A DNA stretch of 64,000 nucleotides. It comes from Streptomyces vinaceus. GTDB taxonomy: Bacteria > Actinomycetota > Actinomycetes > Streptomycetales > Streptomycetaceae. Both the position numbers and the translations under genes were made by a program. Location: NCBI RefSeq assembly GCF_008704935.1, contig NZ_CP023692.1:1612001-1676000 (forward strand). Direction: 5' to 3'. Shown one piece after another: positions 15,931-24,572 of the stretch (positions are counted from its first letter, which is position 1; every line of letters begins with the position of its first letter). The notes beneath the pieces were generated by a model that saw only the letters and a program-made list of their open reading frames with translations, had not been told where the DNA came from and did no database searches.

Positions 15931-16880
15931 CGGCCACCGTCGCACACGTCCACGGCGCTGCGGACGATTCCCTGGGGGCCGCGCCGTACGCGCTGTCGCA
16001 CCTCGACGCCCTCGAATCGGAGGCCGTGCACATCTTCCGCGAGGTCGCGGGCGAGTTCGAGAAGCCGGTGATCCTCTTCTCCGGCGGCAAGGACTCCATC
16101 GTCATGCTGCACCTGGCGCTCAAGGCCTTCGCGCCCGCCCCGGTTCCGTTCACGCTGCTGCACGTCGACACCGGGCACAACTTCCCCGAGGTGCTCGACT
16201 ACCGCGACCGGGCGGTGGCCCGGCACAACCTGCGCCTGCACGTGGCCTCCGTCCAGGAGTACATCGACGCCGGCACGCTGCGCGAGCGCCCCGACGGGGT
16301 CCGCAACCCGCTGCAGACCGTTCCGCTCACGGAGGCGATCCAGAACCTCAAGTTCGACGCCGTCTTCGGCGGCGGGCGGCGCGACGAGGAGAAGGCCCGC
16401 GCCAAGGAGCGCGTGTTCTCCCTGCGCGACGAGTTCTCCCAGTGGGACCCGCGCCGCCAGCGGCCGGAGCTGTGGCAGCTCTACAACGGCCGCCACGCCC
16501 CCGGCGAGCACGTCCGCGTCTTCCCGCTGTCCAACTGGACCGAGCTGGACGTGTGGCAGTACATCGCCCGCGAGGGCATCGAACTGCCGGAGATCTACTT
16601 CGCCCACGAGCGCGAGGTGTTCCAGCGCAACGGCATGTGGCTGACGGCCGGCGAGTGGGGCGGCCCGAAGGAGGGCGAGACGCCCGAGACCCGCCTCGTC
16701 CGCTACCGCACCGTCGGTGACATGTCCTGCACCGGTGCCGTCGACTCCGACGCCACCACGCTGGACGCCGTGATCACCGAGATCGCCGCCTCCCGGCTCA
16801 CCGAGCGGGGCGCGACCCGCGCCGACGACAAGATGTCCGAGGCCGCGATGGAAGACCGCAAGCGCGAAGGGTACTTCTAG
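15927..16880 (+). CDS. cysD: Sulfate adenylyltransferase subunit 2
   Basis: ATP-sulfurylase catalytic subunit that makes APS from ATP and sulfate with CysN. 317 residues; ATG 15927 overlaps the cysC stop. The PP-loop pyrophosphatase motif FSGGKDS is at residues 51-57. HVDTGHNFPEVLDYRDR (about residue 84), FGGGRRDEEKARAKER (about 150) and FPLSNWTELDVWQYI (about 195) are all standard for CysD. The C-terminal EAAMEDRKREGYF is the family's usual ending. It is followed after 2 bp by cysN, matching the heterodimeric enzyme. Confidence 0.96.
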   Translation: MTATVAHVHGAADDSLGAAPYALSHLDALESEAVHIFREVAGEFEKPVILFSGGKDSIVMLHLALKAFAPAPVPFTLLHVDTGHNFPEVLDYRDRAVARHNLRLHVASVQEYIDAGTLRERPDGVRNPLQTVPLTEAIQNLKFDAVFGGGRRDEEKARAKERVFSLRDEFSQWDPRRQRPELWQLYNGRHAPGEHVRVFPLSNWTELDVWQYIAREGIELPEIYFAHEREVFQRNGMWLTAGEWGGPKEGETPETRLVRYRTVGDMSCTGAVDSDATTLDAVITEIAASRLTERGATRADDKMSEAAMEDRKREGYF

Positions 16881-16882
16881 CC

Positions 16883-18232
16883 ATGACCTCCACCACCGAG
16901 CAGGTCGGCGACTTCGCCGACCTCGCGGCGACCACCCTGCTGCGCTTCGCGACCGCCGGTTCCGTCGACGACGGCAAGTCCACGCTGGTCGGGCGGCTCC
17001 TGCACGACTCCAAGTCGGTCCTGACGGACCAGCTGGAGGCGGTCGAGCGGGTCTCCGCGAGCCGCGGCCAGGACGCCCCCGACCTCGCACTGCTCACCGA
17101 CGGCCTGCGGGCCGAGCGGGAGCAGGGCATCACCATCGACGTGGCGTACCGCTACTTCGCCACCGCCCGGCGCCGGTTCATCCTCGCCGACACCCCCGGG
17201 CACGTGCAGTACACGCGGAACATGGTCACCGGAGCCTCCACCGCCGACCTGGCCGTGGTCCTCGTCGACGCCCGCAACGGCGTGATCGAGCAGACCCGCC
17301 GGCACGCCGCCGTCGCGGCTCTGCTGCGCGTTCCGCACGTGGTCCTGGCCGTCAACAAGATGGACCTGGTGGGCTACGAGGAGTCGGTCTTCGCCAAGAT
17401 CGCCGAGGAGTTCACCGCGTACGCCTCCGACCTGGGCGTCCCGGAGATCACCGCGATCCCGATCTCGGCGCTCGCCGGCGACAACGTGGTCGAGCCGTCC
17501 GCCCACATGGACTGGTACGGCGGCCCGACGGTCCTGGAGCACCTGGAGACCGTCCCGGTCAGCCACGACCTGACCGCCTGCCCGGCCCGTTTCCCGGTCC
17601 AGTACGTGATCCGCCCGCAGACGGCCGAGCACCCCGACTACCGCGGCTACGCGGGCCAGATCGCCTCCGGCGTGCTGCGCGTCGGCGAGGCCGTCACCGT
17701 CCTGCCCTCGGGCCGTACCTCGGTGATCGCCGGGATCGACGCCCTCGGCGAGAGCGTGGACATCGCGTGGGCCCCGCAGTCGGTGACGGTCCGCCTGGCG
17801 GACGACATCGACATCTCGCGCGGCGACCTGATCGCGCCGTCGGCGAACCCGCCCGCCACCACGCAGGACGTCATCGCGACCGTCTGCCACGTCGCGGACC
17901 AGCCGCTCTCCGTCGGCGCGCGGGTCCTGCTCAAGCACACCACCCGCACGGTCAAGGCCATCGTCAAGGAGATCCCCTCGCGGCTGACCCTGGACGACCT
18001 GTCCCAGCATCCGGACCCCGGGCAGCTGGTGGCCAACGACATCGGCCGGGTCGTCGTACGGACCGCCGAGCCGCTCGCGCTCGACGCGTACGCCGACTCC
18101 CGCCGTACCGGGTCCTTCCTGCTGATCGACCCGGCCGACGGGACCACCCTGGCGGCGGGCATGGCGGGCGAGTCCTTCGCCTCGCAGGCCCGGACGAGCG
18201 TCCAGGCCGACGAGGAAGGCTGGGACTTCTAG
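16883..18232 (+). CDS. cysN: Sulfate adenylyltransferase subunit 1 (GTPase)
   Basis: Regulatory GTPase of ATP sulfurylase; GTP hydrolysis drives APS formation. 449 residues, ATG 16883. EF-Tu-like motifs: G1 GSVDDGKST at 26-34, the REQGITIDVAYR switch near 80, G3 DTPGH at 103-107, and G4 NKMD at 158-161. Two beta-barrel domains follow (from about residue 235). There is no C-terminal APS kinase fusion, in agreement with a separate cysC. The stop is followed by a 191-bp gap with a strong hairpin before the transporter genes. Confidence 0.96.
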   Translation: MTSTTEQVGDFADLAATTLLRFATAGSVDDGKSTLVGRLLHDSKSVLTDQLEAVERVSASRGQDAPDLALLTDGLRAEREQGITIDVAYRYFATARRRFILADTPGHVQYTRNMVTGASTADLAVVLVDARNGVIEQTRRHAAVAALLRVPHVVLAVNKMDLVGYEESVFAKIAEEFTAYASDLGVPEITAIPISALAGDNVVEPSAHMDWYGGPTVLEHLETVPVSHDLTACPARFPVQYVIRPQTAEHPDYRGYAGQIASGVLRVGEAVTVLPSGRTSVIAGIDALGESVDIAWAPQSVTVRLADDIDISRGDLIAPSANPPATTQDVIATVCHVADQPLSVGARVLLKHTTRTVKAIVKEIPSRLTLDDLSQHPDPGQLVANDIGRVVVRTAEPLALDAYADSRRTGSFLLIDPADGTTLAAGMAGESFASQARTSVQADEEGWDF

Positions 18233-18270
18233 CCCATGGCCTCCGACATCTACTCCACGTTCGCCAAGGA

Positions 18271-18297
18271 AGGCGGCCGCGTGGGCAGCGGCCGCCT
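18271..18297 (+). promoter_or_regulatory. Intercistronic hairpin between cysN and transporter genes
   Basis: AGGCGGCCGC pairs with GCGGCCGCCT across a 7-base loop (a perfect 10-bp stem), with no T tract. It sits in the 191-bp gap between the enzyme and uptake halves of the operon and may reduce or stabilise transcripts at the boundary. The gap also holds a 33-codon frame from ATG 18236 that lacks a ribosome binding site. Confidence 0.5.
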
Positions 18298-18423
18298 CGG
18301 CAGCGGCCAGGGCGGAGTGGCGCGATGTGCGCGATGACGCTCAGCCCCCACGAGCACCACCTGCCCTTGCTCCGCAGACGAAGACCCGCGTCATGAGATG
18401 ACGCTACGAGAGGAAGCCCTCCC

Positions 18424-19557
18424 GTGCCTGCCACCGGTACCACCCTCACCACCCTGCGCCGCGGCGTCGCCGCCGCTGCCGCCCTGCCGCTGCTGATCGG
18501 CGCACTCGCCTCCTGCGGCTACGGCTCCCAGTCCGAGGAGCCGGCGGACAAGAAGGCGAACGCCGCGGCCGCCGGCGACAAGAAGCTCTCGGCCCCCGAG
18601 GTCCGTATCGGGTACTTCCCGAACCTGACCCACGCCACCGCGCTGGTCGGCATCCAGGAAGGCCTCATCGCCAAGGAGCTCGGCGCGACCGCGATCAAGC
18701 CGCAGACGTTCAACGCGGGTCCGTCCGAGATCGAGGCTCTCAACAGCGGCTCCCTCGACATCGGCTTCATCGGCCCCTCGCCGGCGATCAACGGCTACGT
18801 GAAGTCCAAGAGCAGCAACCTGCGGATCATCTCCGGGTCGGCCTCCGGTGGCGTGAAGCTGGTGGTGAACCCGGACAAGATCAAGACCCTGGACGACCTC
18901 AAGGGCAAGAAGATCGCGACCCCGCAGAAGGGGAACACGCAGGACGTCGCGTTCCTCAACTGGATCGCGGAGAAGGGCTGGAAGGTCGACCCGGAGTCCG
19001 GCAAGGGCGACGTGTCCGTGGTGCGTACGGACAACAAGGTGACCCCGGACGCCTTCAAGCAGGGCTCGATCGACGGCGCCTGGGTGCCCGAGCCGACCGC
19101 CTCCAAGCTGGTCTCCGACGGCGCCTCCGTCCTCCTCGACGAGACCGACCTGTGGCCCGACAAGAAGTTCGTGATCACCAACGTGATCGTGTCGCAGAAG
19201 TTCCTCAAGGAGCACCCGGACGTCGTCGAGGCGGTCCTGGCCGGCACGGTGAAGACGAACGAGTGGATCAACGCCAACCCGGACAAGGCGAAGGCCTCCG
19301 CCAACGCGGCGCTCAAGGTGCTCAGCGGCAAGGAGCTGGAGCCCGCGGTCATCGACCCCGCGTGGAAGAGCATCCTCGTCACCGACGACCCGCTCGCGGC
19401 CACGCTGAAGACGGAGTCCGACTGGGCGGTGAAGGCCAAGCTCATCGAGCAGCCCGACCTCGCCGGGATCTACGACCTGACCCTGCTGAACAAGGTCCTC
19501 AAGGCCGCCGGCAAGCCCGAGGTCGCCGACGCCGGTCTCGGCGCCAAGCAGTCCTGA
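18424..19557 (+). CDS. Sulfonate-type ABC transporter substrate-binding lipoprotein
   Basis: Extracytoplasmic binding protein of 377 residues, GTG 18424 with AGAGGAAG upstream. Lipobox LIGALASC places the lipidated Cys at residue 31, after an Arg-Arg signal region. The mature part matches the SsuA/TauA/NMT1 family: VRIGYFPNLTHATALVGIQE, SLDIGFIGPSPAINGY, and DGAWVPEPTASKLV. These bind sulfonates, taurine or sulfate esters. The sulfate-assimilation context supports a sulfur compound as ligand, but which one is not shown. It is followed by the ATPase and permease genes. Confidence 0.92.
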   Translation: MPATGTTLTTLRRGVAAAAALPLLIGALASCGYGSQSEEPADKKANAAAAGDKKLSAPEVRIGYFPNLTHATALVGIQEGLIAKELGATAIKPQTFNAGPSEIEALNSGSLDIGFIGPSPAINGYVKSKSSNLRIISGSASGGVKLVVNPDKIKTLDDLKGKKIATPQKGNTQDVAFLNWIAEKGWKVDPESGKGDVSVVRTDNKVTPDAFKQGSIDGAWVPEPTASKLVSDGASVLLDETDLWPDKKFVITNVIVSQKFLKEHPDVVEAVLAGTVKTNEWINANPDKAKASANAALKVLSGKELEPAVIDPAWKSILVTDDPLAATLKTESDWAVKAKLIEQPDLAGIYDLTLLNKVLKAAGKPEVADAGLGAKQS

Positions 19558-19601
19558 GCAGCACAGAAGTCCGCCCGTACGAACCCCAGGAGGTGACGAC
19601 C

Positions 19602-20390
19602 ATGGCCACCACACTCGCCAAGGCTGTCGAGGACACCACCGTGGTGTCACACGCCGCACGGATCGAGCACGTCTCGAAGTCCTTCTCCGGCCCGGCCGGA
19701 TCACAGCTCGTCCTGGACGACATCAGCCTCGATGTCGCACCCGGCGAGTTCGTCACCATCCTGGGAGCCTCCGGCTGCGGCAAGTCCACCCTGCTCAACC
19801 TCGTCGCCGGACTCGACCGCCCCACCACCGGCACCATCACCACCGCCGGCCGCCCCGCCCTCATGTTCCAGGAACACGCCCTGTTCCCCTGGCTCACCGC
19901 CGGCAAGAACATCGAACTCGCCCTGCGCCTGCGCGGAGTCGCCAAAGCCGACCGCAAGCCGGAAGCCGAACGCCTCCTGGAACTGGTCCGCCTCACCGGC
20001 GCCCACGGCAAACGCGTCCACGAACTCTCCGGCGGCATGCGCCAGCGCGTCGCCCTCGCCCGCGCCCTCGCCCAGGACAGCCGCCTGCTCCTGATGGACG
20101 AACCCTTCGCCGCCCTGGACGCCATCACCCGCGACGTCCTGCACGGCGAACTCACCCGCATCTGGGCCGAAACCGACGTCTCCGTCCTCTTCGTCACCCA
20201 CAACGTCCGCGAGGCCGTCCGCCTCGCCCAGCGCGTGGTCCTGCTCTCCTCACGCCCCGGCCGCCTCGCCAGGGAATGGACCGTCGACATCCCCCAGCCC
20301 CGCCGCATCGAAGACGCCGACGTCGCGGAACTGTCCGTCGAAATCACCGAACACCTGCGTGGGGAGATCCGCCGCCATGGCCAGCACTGA
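19602..20390 (+). CDS. Sulfonate-type ABC transporter ATP-binding protein
   Basis: Cytosolic ATPase of the importer, 262 residues; ATG 19602 has a strong AGGAGGTGA upstream. Walker A GASGCGKST is at 55-63, the Q-loop FQEHALFPWL near 89, the ABC signature LSGGMRQR from 142, Walker B LLLMDEP ending at 168, and the H-loop FVTHNVREAV near 205. The Q-loop and D-loop forms are those of SsuB/TauB importers. The gene overlaps the permease start by 14 bp. Codon use shifts here and in the permease to almost pure C-ending codons, more extreme than the binding-protein gene. Confidence 0.94.
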   Translation: MATTLAKAVEDTTVVSHAARIEHVSKSFSGPAGSQLVLDDISLDVAPGEFVTILGASGCGKSTLLNLVAGLDRPTTGTITTAGRPALMFQEHALFPWLTAGKNIELALRLRGVAKADRKPEAERLLELVRLTGAHGKRVHELSGGMRQRVALARALAQDSRLLLMDEPFAALDAITRDVLHGELTRIWAETDVSVLFVTHNVREAVRLAQRVVLLSSRPGRLAREWTVDIPQPRRIEDADVAELSVEITEHLRGEIRRHGQH

Positions 20391-21261
20391 AACCAAACCG
20401 ACCACGGACGACCTCGCCGGCCTGGAAGCCGGCCTCGACGCCCTCGACGCCGTCCACACCCACCGCACCCCCCTCCGCCAGGTCCTGACCAAGAAAGCCC
20501 TGCCCCCGCTGCTCGCCGTCGGCCTCGTGCTCGTGGTCTGGCAGGTACTGGTCTCCCTGAAGGTCACCGACGAGACCAAACTCCCCGCCCCCTCCGCCGT
20601 CTGGGACAGCCTGACCCAGATGTGGCTCAAGGGCACCCTCCTCGACGTCATCTGGACCAGCGTCTCCCGCGGCCTGCTCGGCTTCCTCCTCGCCCTCGCC
20701 ATCGGCACCCCCCTCGGACTCCTCGTCGCCCGCGTCACCTTCGTCCGCGCCGCCATCGGCCCCATCCTGCAAGGCCTGCAGTCCCTGCCCTCCGTCGCCT
20801 GGGTCCCCCCGGCCGTCCTCTGGTTCGGCCTCAACGACGCCATGATGTACACCGTCATCCTCCTGGGCGCCGTCCCCTCCATCGCCAACGGACTCGTCTC
20901 CGGCATCGACCAGATCCCCCCGCTCTACCTGCGCGCCGGCCGTACCCTGGGCGCCACCGGCCTCAGCGGCGCACGCCACGTGGTCATGCCCGCAGCCCTC
21001 CCCGGCTACCTCGCCGGCCTCAAGCAGGGCTGGGCCTTCTCCTGGCGCTCCCTCATGGCCGCCGAAATCATCGCCAGCTCCCCCGACCTCGGCCTGGGCC
21101 TGGGCCAACTCCTCGAAAACGGCCGCAACAACATCGACCTCCCCGGCGTCTTCCTCGCCATCACCCTCATCCTCGTCGTCGGCATCGCCATCGACCTCCT
21201 CATCTTCAGCCCCGCCGAACGCCACGTCCTGCGCACCCGCGGCCTCCTGGTCAAGAGCTGA
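20377..21261 (+). CDS. Sulfonate-type ABC transporter permease
   Basis: Integral membrane permease of 294 residues. ATG 20377 is chosen over GTG 20359 because GGGGAG lies about ten bases upstream. An N-terminal cytosolic tail of about 40 residues precedes the first membrane helix (LLAVGLVLVVWQVLVSL). Five further helices follow, with the EAA-loop region at about residues 195-225 (RTLGATGLSGARHVVMPAAL) that contacts the ATPase. The family match is SsuC/TauC (BPD_transp_1). It functions with the preceding lipoprotein and ATPase. Confidence 0.93.
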   Translation: MASTETKPTTDDLAGLEAGLDALDAVHTHRTPLRQVLTKKALPPLLAVGLVLVVWQVLVSLKVTDETKLPAPSAVWDSLTQMWLKGTLLDVIWTSVSRGLLGFLLALAIGTPLGLLVARVTFVRAAIGPILQGLQSLPSVAWVPPAVLWFGLNDAMMYTVILLGAVPSIANGLVSGIDQIPPLYLRAGRTLGATGLSGARHVVMPAALPGYLAGLKQGWAFSWRSLMAAEIIASSPDLGLGLGQLLENGRNNIDLPGVFLAITLILVVGIAIDLLIFSPAERHVLRTRGLLVKS

Positions 21262-21269
21262 GCCGCGCC

Positions 21270-22052
21270 ATGCGTCCCCCCTTCCGCGCCACCGCATCCG
21301 CCAGCGACCCCGTCCTGCTGGTCATCGCCCACGGCAGCCGCGACCCGCGGCACGCGGCGACCGTGCACGCCCTCACCGGGCGGGTGCGGGCGCTGCGGCC
21401 GGGGCTGCGGGTGGAGACGGCCTTCCTGGACTTCGACACCCCGACGGTGTCCGAGGTGACGTCGTCCCTGTACCGCTGCGGCGTACGGGAGATCGTGGCC
21501 CTCCCGCTGCTGCTGACGCGGGCGTTCCACGCGAAGTCCGACATCCCCGCGGTGCTGGCCGAGGCCACCTCCCGGATGCCGGACCTCACGGTCCGGATCG
21601 CGGACGTCCTCGGCCCGTCCCCGCTGCTCGTCGGCGCCCTGGAGCGCCGCCTCGCGGAAGCGGGCCTCACTCCGGCGGACCGCGCCACCACCGGTGTGGT
21701 GCTCGCGTCCGCCGGTTCCTCCGACCCGGAGGCGATCGCAGTGATCGCTGAAATCGCGCGGGAGTGGCGGCACACCGGTTGGTGCGCCGTGCGGCCTGCG
21801 TTCGCCTCCGCCCGCCTGCCCCGTACGGAGGACGCCGTACGGGCCCTGCGCGCCGAGGGGGTCCGCCGGGTGGCGGTGGCCCCGTACGTCATCGCCCCCG
21901 GACGCCTGCCGGACCGTATCGAGGCGGGCGCGGAAGCCGCCGGGGCCGACCTGGTGGCGGGCGTCCTCGGCGCGGCCCCCGAGCTGGCCCGCCTCCTGCT
22001 GCGCCGCTACGACACGGCGCCGCGCGGCGTGCCCCTCCTCAGCGCGGCCTGA
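21270..22052 (+). CDS. Sirohydrochlorin chelatase (CbiX/SirB-like)
   Basis: Inserts iron (or cobalt) into sirohydrochlorin. 260 residues, ATG 21270, eight bases after the permease stop. Two CbiX-like halves are visible: the first opens with LLVIAHGSRDPRHA at about 16-29, where the His is a metal ligand, and has LPLLLTRAFHAKSDIP near 85. The second begins near residue 140 (GVVLASAGSSDPEA). This is the long two-domain form. Its place at the end of the sulfite-reductase operon points to siroheme production for CysI. The second half lacks the HGSR motif, having ASAGSSD instead. Confidence 0.9.
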   Translation: MRPPFRATASASDPVLLVIAHGSRDPRHAATVHALTGRVRALRPGLRVETAFLDFDTPTVSEVTSSLYRCGVREIVALPLLLTRAFHAKSDIPAVLAEATSRMPDLTVRIADVLGPSPLLVGALERRLAEAGLTPADRATTGVVLASAGSSDPEAIAVIAEIAREWRHTGWCAVRPAFASARLPRTEDAVRALRAEGVRRVAVAPYVIAPGRLPDRIEAGAEAAGADLVAGVLGAAPELARLLLRRYDTAPRGVPLLSAA

Positions 22053-22132
22053 CGCCCGGCCCCGCCGCCCGGCTCTCGTTCGGGTGAATCCAGGGCTCGG
22101 GCCAGTGGATCATGGGTAGTCCAGCCGTGAGG

Positions 22133-22154
22133 TTCCGTGCAACACACAACGGAA
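22133..22154. promoter_or_regulatory. Inverted repeat upstream of a secreted-protein gene
   Basis: TTCCGT and ACGGAA are separated by ten bases, 31 bp before ATG 22185. Both flanks are G-T/A-T rich for this genome. It could be an operator or a 5'-UTR hairpin; no regulator is indicated. Confidence 0.3.
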
Positions 22155-22184
22155 TCGATCGTCCTGGCCGCCCCTGGAGGGCAT

Positions 22185-22631
22185 ATGTCCATGTCACGCC
22201 GTACGCGCAAGCTCCTCACCACGTCCGCCGCCTTGATCCTGTCCGCCGCGGGGGCGGGTCTCACGGCCCCCGCGAACGCCGCCCCCACCGTCCCCGCCAC
22301 CGCGCCGAGTACGGTGCGGGAGGCCCGGGCCGCCGGGTTCAACGCCAGCGGGGTCTGGACCATCTACCAGTCCAACGCCACCGTGCGGATCGACCTGAGG
22401 CAGGACGGCAACGGCAACCTCTTCGGGTCCACGTCGTCCGGAAACACCGTGGGGACCGTGCAGGAGGGGTCCGTCACCGGGAACGACATCTACTTCATCG
22501 TCCAGTGGAACCACGGCCCCAGGGGCCGGTACACCGGCTCCCTGGGCCCGGACCGCCGCCTCTCCGGCATCACGGTCGACCTGAACAACCCCTCCAGCCA
22601 GGCCACTTGGCGCAGCGACCGCACGTTCTGA
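22185..22631 (+). CDS. Secreted protein of unknown function
   Basis: 148 residues; ATG 22185 has GGAGGG five bases upstream. A classic Sec signal peptide (SRRTRKLLTTSAALILSAAG) ends near ANAA at residue 33. The mature part is beta-rich: GVWTIYQSNATVRIDLRQDG, then LFGSTSSGNTVGTVQEGSVTG and IYFIVQWNHGPRGRY. The repeated W/Y-containing strands suggest a small beta-barrel or lipocalin-like fold, with no Cys. I do not recognise a family. It follows the sulfur operon by 132 bp and probably has its own promoter. Confidence 0.75.
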   Translation: MSMSRRTRKLLTTSAALILSAAGAGLTAPANAAPTVPATAPSTVREARAAGFNASGVWTIYQSNATVRIDLRQDGNGNLFGSTSSGNTVGTVQEGSVTGNDIYFIVQWNHGPRGRYTGSLGPDRRLSGITVDLNNPSSQATWRSDRTF

Positions 22632-22655
22632 CGTACTGGCGCTGCGCCGCAGCCC

Positions 22656-23657
22656 TCAGGCCCTGGCCGCCGCCTCGTCGGCCAGGGCCGTGAGGTCCTC
22701 GACCGACATGGCGCCCGGCGGCAGGCCCTCGCGGGCGAAGATGTTCGCCGCGTGGCGGAGGGTGTCGTTCACCGGGGTCGGGACCCCGTGCAGGCGCCCC
22801 AGCAGGGAGATCTCGCCGTTGAGGTAGTCCGCCTCGATGGAGCCGGTGCCCCGGCGCAGGGACTGCCAGGACGAACCGCCCCGCACGCCCGGGGGCTGCT
22901 CGACCTTGCCGTCGCGGGCCGCCGCCTGCTCCTCGTCGGAGGCGTACGCGATCCCCGCCGCCCCGAGCGCCGCCCGCCCCTCCCGCTGGGCGCGCAGCAG
23001 CAGCGCCGCCTTCGCCGGGTGCGGCTCCGGGCCCGTCGTCGCCTGGACGGCGTTGCCCAGGTTCCCCAGCAGCTTCGCGTACTTCCACCGCATCACGTCC
23101 GGGGTGACCGGGGCCGCGAAGCCGGACTTCTCCAGGTCGGCCGCGATCCGGTCGGCCCGGGCGTCCGCGCCCCCGGCCGCGAGTCCGAGGTGCAGGACGC
23201 CGGTCAGCGGCGCGCACAGCGCGGACACCACGCCCGGCTCCAGGAAGGTGGCCGGCAGCCAGACGCAGACCCCGTACACGTGGGCGAAGCGGCGCAGCGC
23301 CAGCCGCTCGCTCTCCACCCCGTTCTGCGCGCACAGCACCGGCAGCCGCTGCGCCGCCGTACCGCCGCCCGCCACTTCCGCGTCGCCCCACGCGTCGAGC
23401 GCGGCGATCGCGTCCTGGGTCTTGACGGTCAGCAGGAGCACGTCGTCCGGCCGCAGTTCACCGAGTTCCGGGGGGCCCGCGACCACGGGGAGCCGGTGGA
23501 CCCGGGTCCCGTCCGCCGTGGTGAGCCGCAGCCCGTCCGTCTTGAGGGCCTCCGCGTGGGCGCCGCGCGCGACGAGGACGACCTCGGCGCCCGACTCCGC
23601 CAGCCGTCCGCCGATGCTCGCGCCGATCGCCCCGGCGCCGATGATGATGTAACGCAT
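22656..23657 (-). CDS. 2-dehydropantoate 2-reductase (ApbA/PanE-like)
   Basis: NAD(P)-dependent ketoacid reductase of 333 residues, starting at ATG 23657. The Rossmann motif GAGAIG is at residues 7-12 of MRYIIIGAGAIGASIGGRLA. VLLLTVKTQDAIAALD and VLCAQNGVESERLALRRFAHVYG follow as in ApbA. The helical C-terminal domain carries WKYAKLLGNLGNAVQAT (catalytic Lys region) and GGSSWQSLRRGTGSIEADYLNGEI, where S-S/M-x-x-D/S-x-x-xG and E-x-D-Y-x-N-G are diagnostic. Such paralogues are frequent and may not make pantoate. Divergent from the aldo/keto reductase with 44 bp between the starts. Confidence 0.9.
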   Translation of the reverse strand: MRYIIIGAGAIGASIGGRLAESGAEVVLVARGAHAEALKTDGLRLTTADGTRVHRLPVVAGPPELGELRPDDVLLLTVKTQDAIAALDAWGDAEVAGGGTAAQRLPVLCAQNGVESERLALRRFAHVYGVCVWLPATFLEPGVVSALCAPLTGVLHLGLAAGGADARADRIAADLEKSGFAAPVTPDVMRWKYAKLLGNLGNAVQATTGPEPHPAKAALLLRAQREGRAALGAAGIAYASDEEQAAARDGKVEQPPGVRGGSSWQSLRRGTGSIEADYLNGEISLLGRLHGVPTPVNDTLRHAANIFAREGLPPGAMSVEDLTALADEAAARA

Positions 23658-23701
23658 GCCGGGAGCCTGGCACATCCGGCGGCCTGCGTTACCGTCGGGG
23701 C

Positions 23702-24550
23702 ATGGCGGACGACGTGTTGCTCCTCGGCGGAGACCTTCCGGTACGGCGGCTCGGCCTCGGCACGGGCGGCCTGGTCGGCCCCGGCTACTGGGGCCCGCGC
23801 GGCAGCCGTGCCGAGGCGCTGGCCCTGCTGCTCACCGCCGTCGAGCGCGGTGTCACGCTCATCGACACCGCCGACAACTACGGCCCCGACCTGGCCGAGG
23901 AGCTGATCGCCGAGGCCCTCCACCCGTACGGGGAGCGGCTGGTCATCGCCACGAAGGGCGGGGTGGTGCGCACCGGTCCCGACCGGTGGCACGCGGCGGG
24001 GCGGCCCGAGCAGCTGCGGGCGATGTGCGAGGCGAGCCTGCGGCGGCTGCGCGTGGAGAGCATCGGCCTCTACCAGCTGCACCGCTTCGATCCCGAGGTC
24101 CCGGAGACGGAACAGCTGGGGGCGCTGGCGCAGTTGCGGGCGGAGGGCAAGATCCGGCACATCGGCCTGGACACGGTGACCGCCGGGCAGCTGCGGCGGG
24201 CGCTGGAGGTCGTCCCGGTCGCCGCCGTGCAGAACCCGTACAACCTGGTGGACCGGTCCTCGGCGGAGGTGCTCGCGCTGTGCGAGGCGCGGGGGATCGC
24301 CTTCCTTCCGTACTACCCGCTGGGCAGCGGCGCGCTGACGCGCGAGAGCGCGGCGGCGGTGACCGCGGTGGCCGCCGAGCACCGGGCGGGGCCGGGACAG
24401 ATCGCGCTGGCCTGGCTGCTGCACCGCTCCCCCGTGCTGTGCCCCACGCCGGGGACGGGCTCGCTGGCCCACCTGGCGGAGAACCTGGACGCGGCGACGA
24501 TCCGCCTGACGCCGCAGGAGAGGTCCGTCCTCGACGCGCTCGGCGAGTAG
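23702..24550 (+). CDS. Aldo/keto reductase
   Basis: Cytosolic NADPH-dependent oxidoreductase of 282 residues with a TIM-barrel fold. The catalytic tetrad is intact: Asp55 and Tyr60 (LIDTADNYG), Lys85 (IATKGG) and His127 (YQLHRFD). NADPH-binding residues lie in YYPLGSGALT and the C-terminal PTPGTGSLAHLAENL. The order and length fit the AKR superfamily. ATG 23702 is the first start after the divergent ketopantoate-reductase-like gene. Substrate is not inferable. Confidence 0.93.
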   Translation: MADDVLLLGGDLPVRRLGLGTGGLVGPGYWGPRGSRAEALALLLTAVERGVTLIDTADNYGPDLAEELIAEALHPYGERLVIATKGGVVRTGPDRWHAAGRPEQLRAMCEASLRRLRVESIGLYQLHRFDPEVPETEQLGALAQLRAEGKIRHIGLDTVTAGQLRRALEVVPVAAVQNPYNLVDRSSAEVLALCEARGIAFLPYYPLGSGALTRESAAAVTAVAAEHRAGPGQIALAWLLHRSPVLCPTPGTGSLAHLAENLDAATIRLTPQERSVLDALGE

Positions 24551-24572
24551 GGTCGGCGCCCCGCCGGCGGCG

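Noticed and set aside
18236..18337. 33-codon frame after cysN starting MASDIYSTFAKEGG
   Set aside because: No ribosome binding site, and it contains the intercistronic hairpin whose symmetry explains its Gly/Arg-rich sequence.
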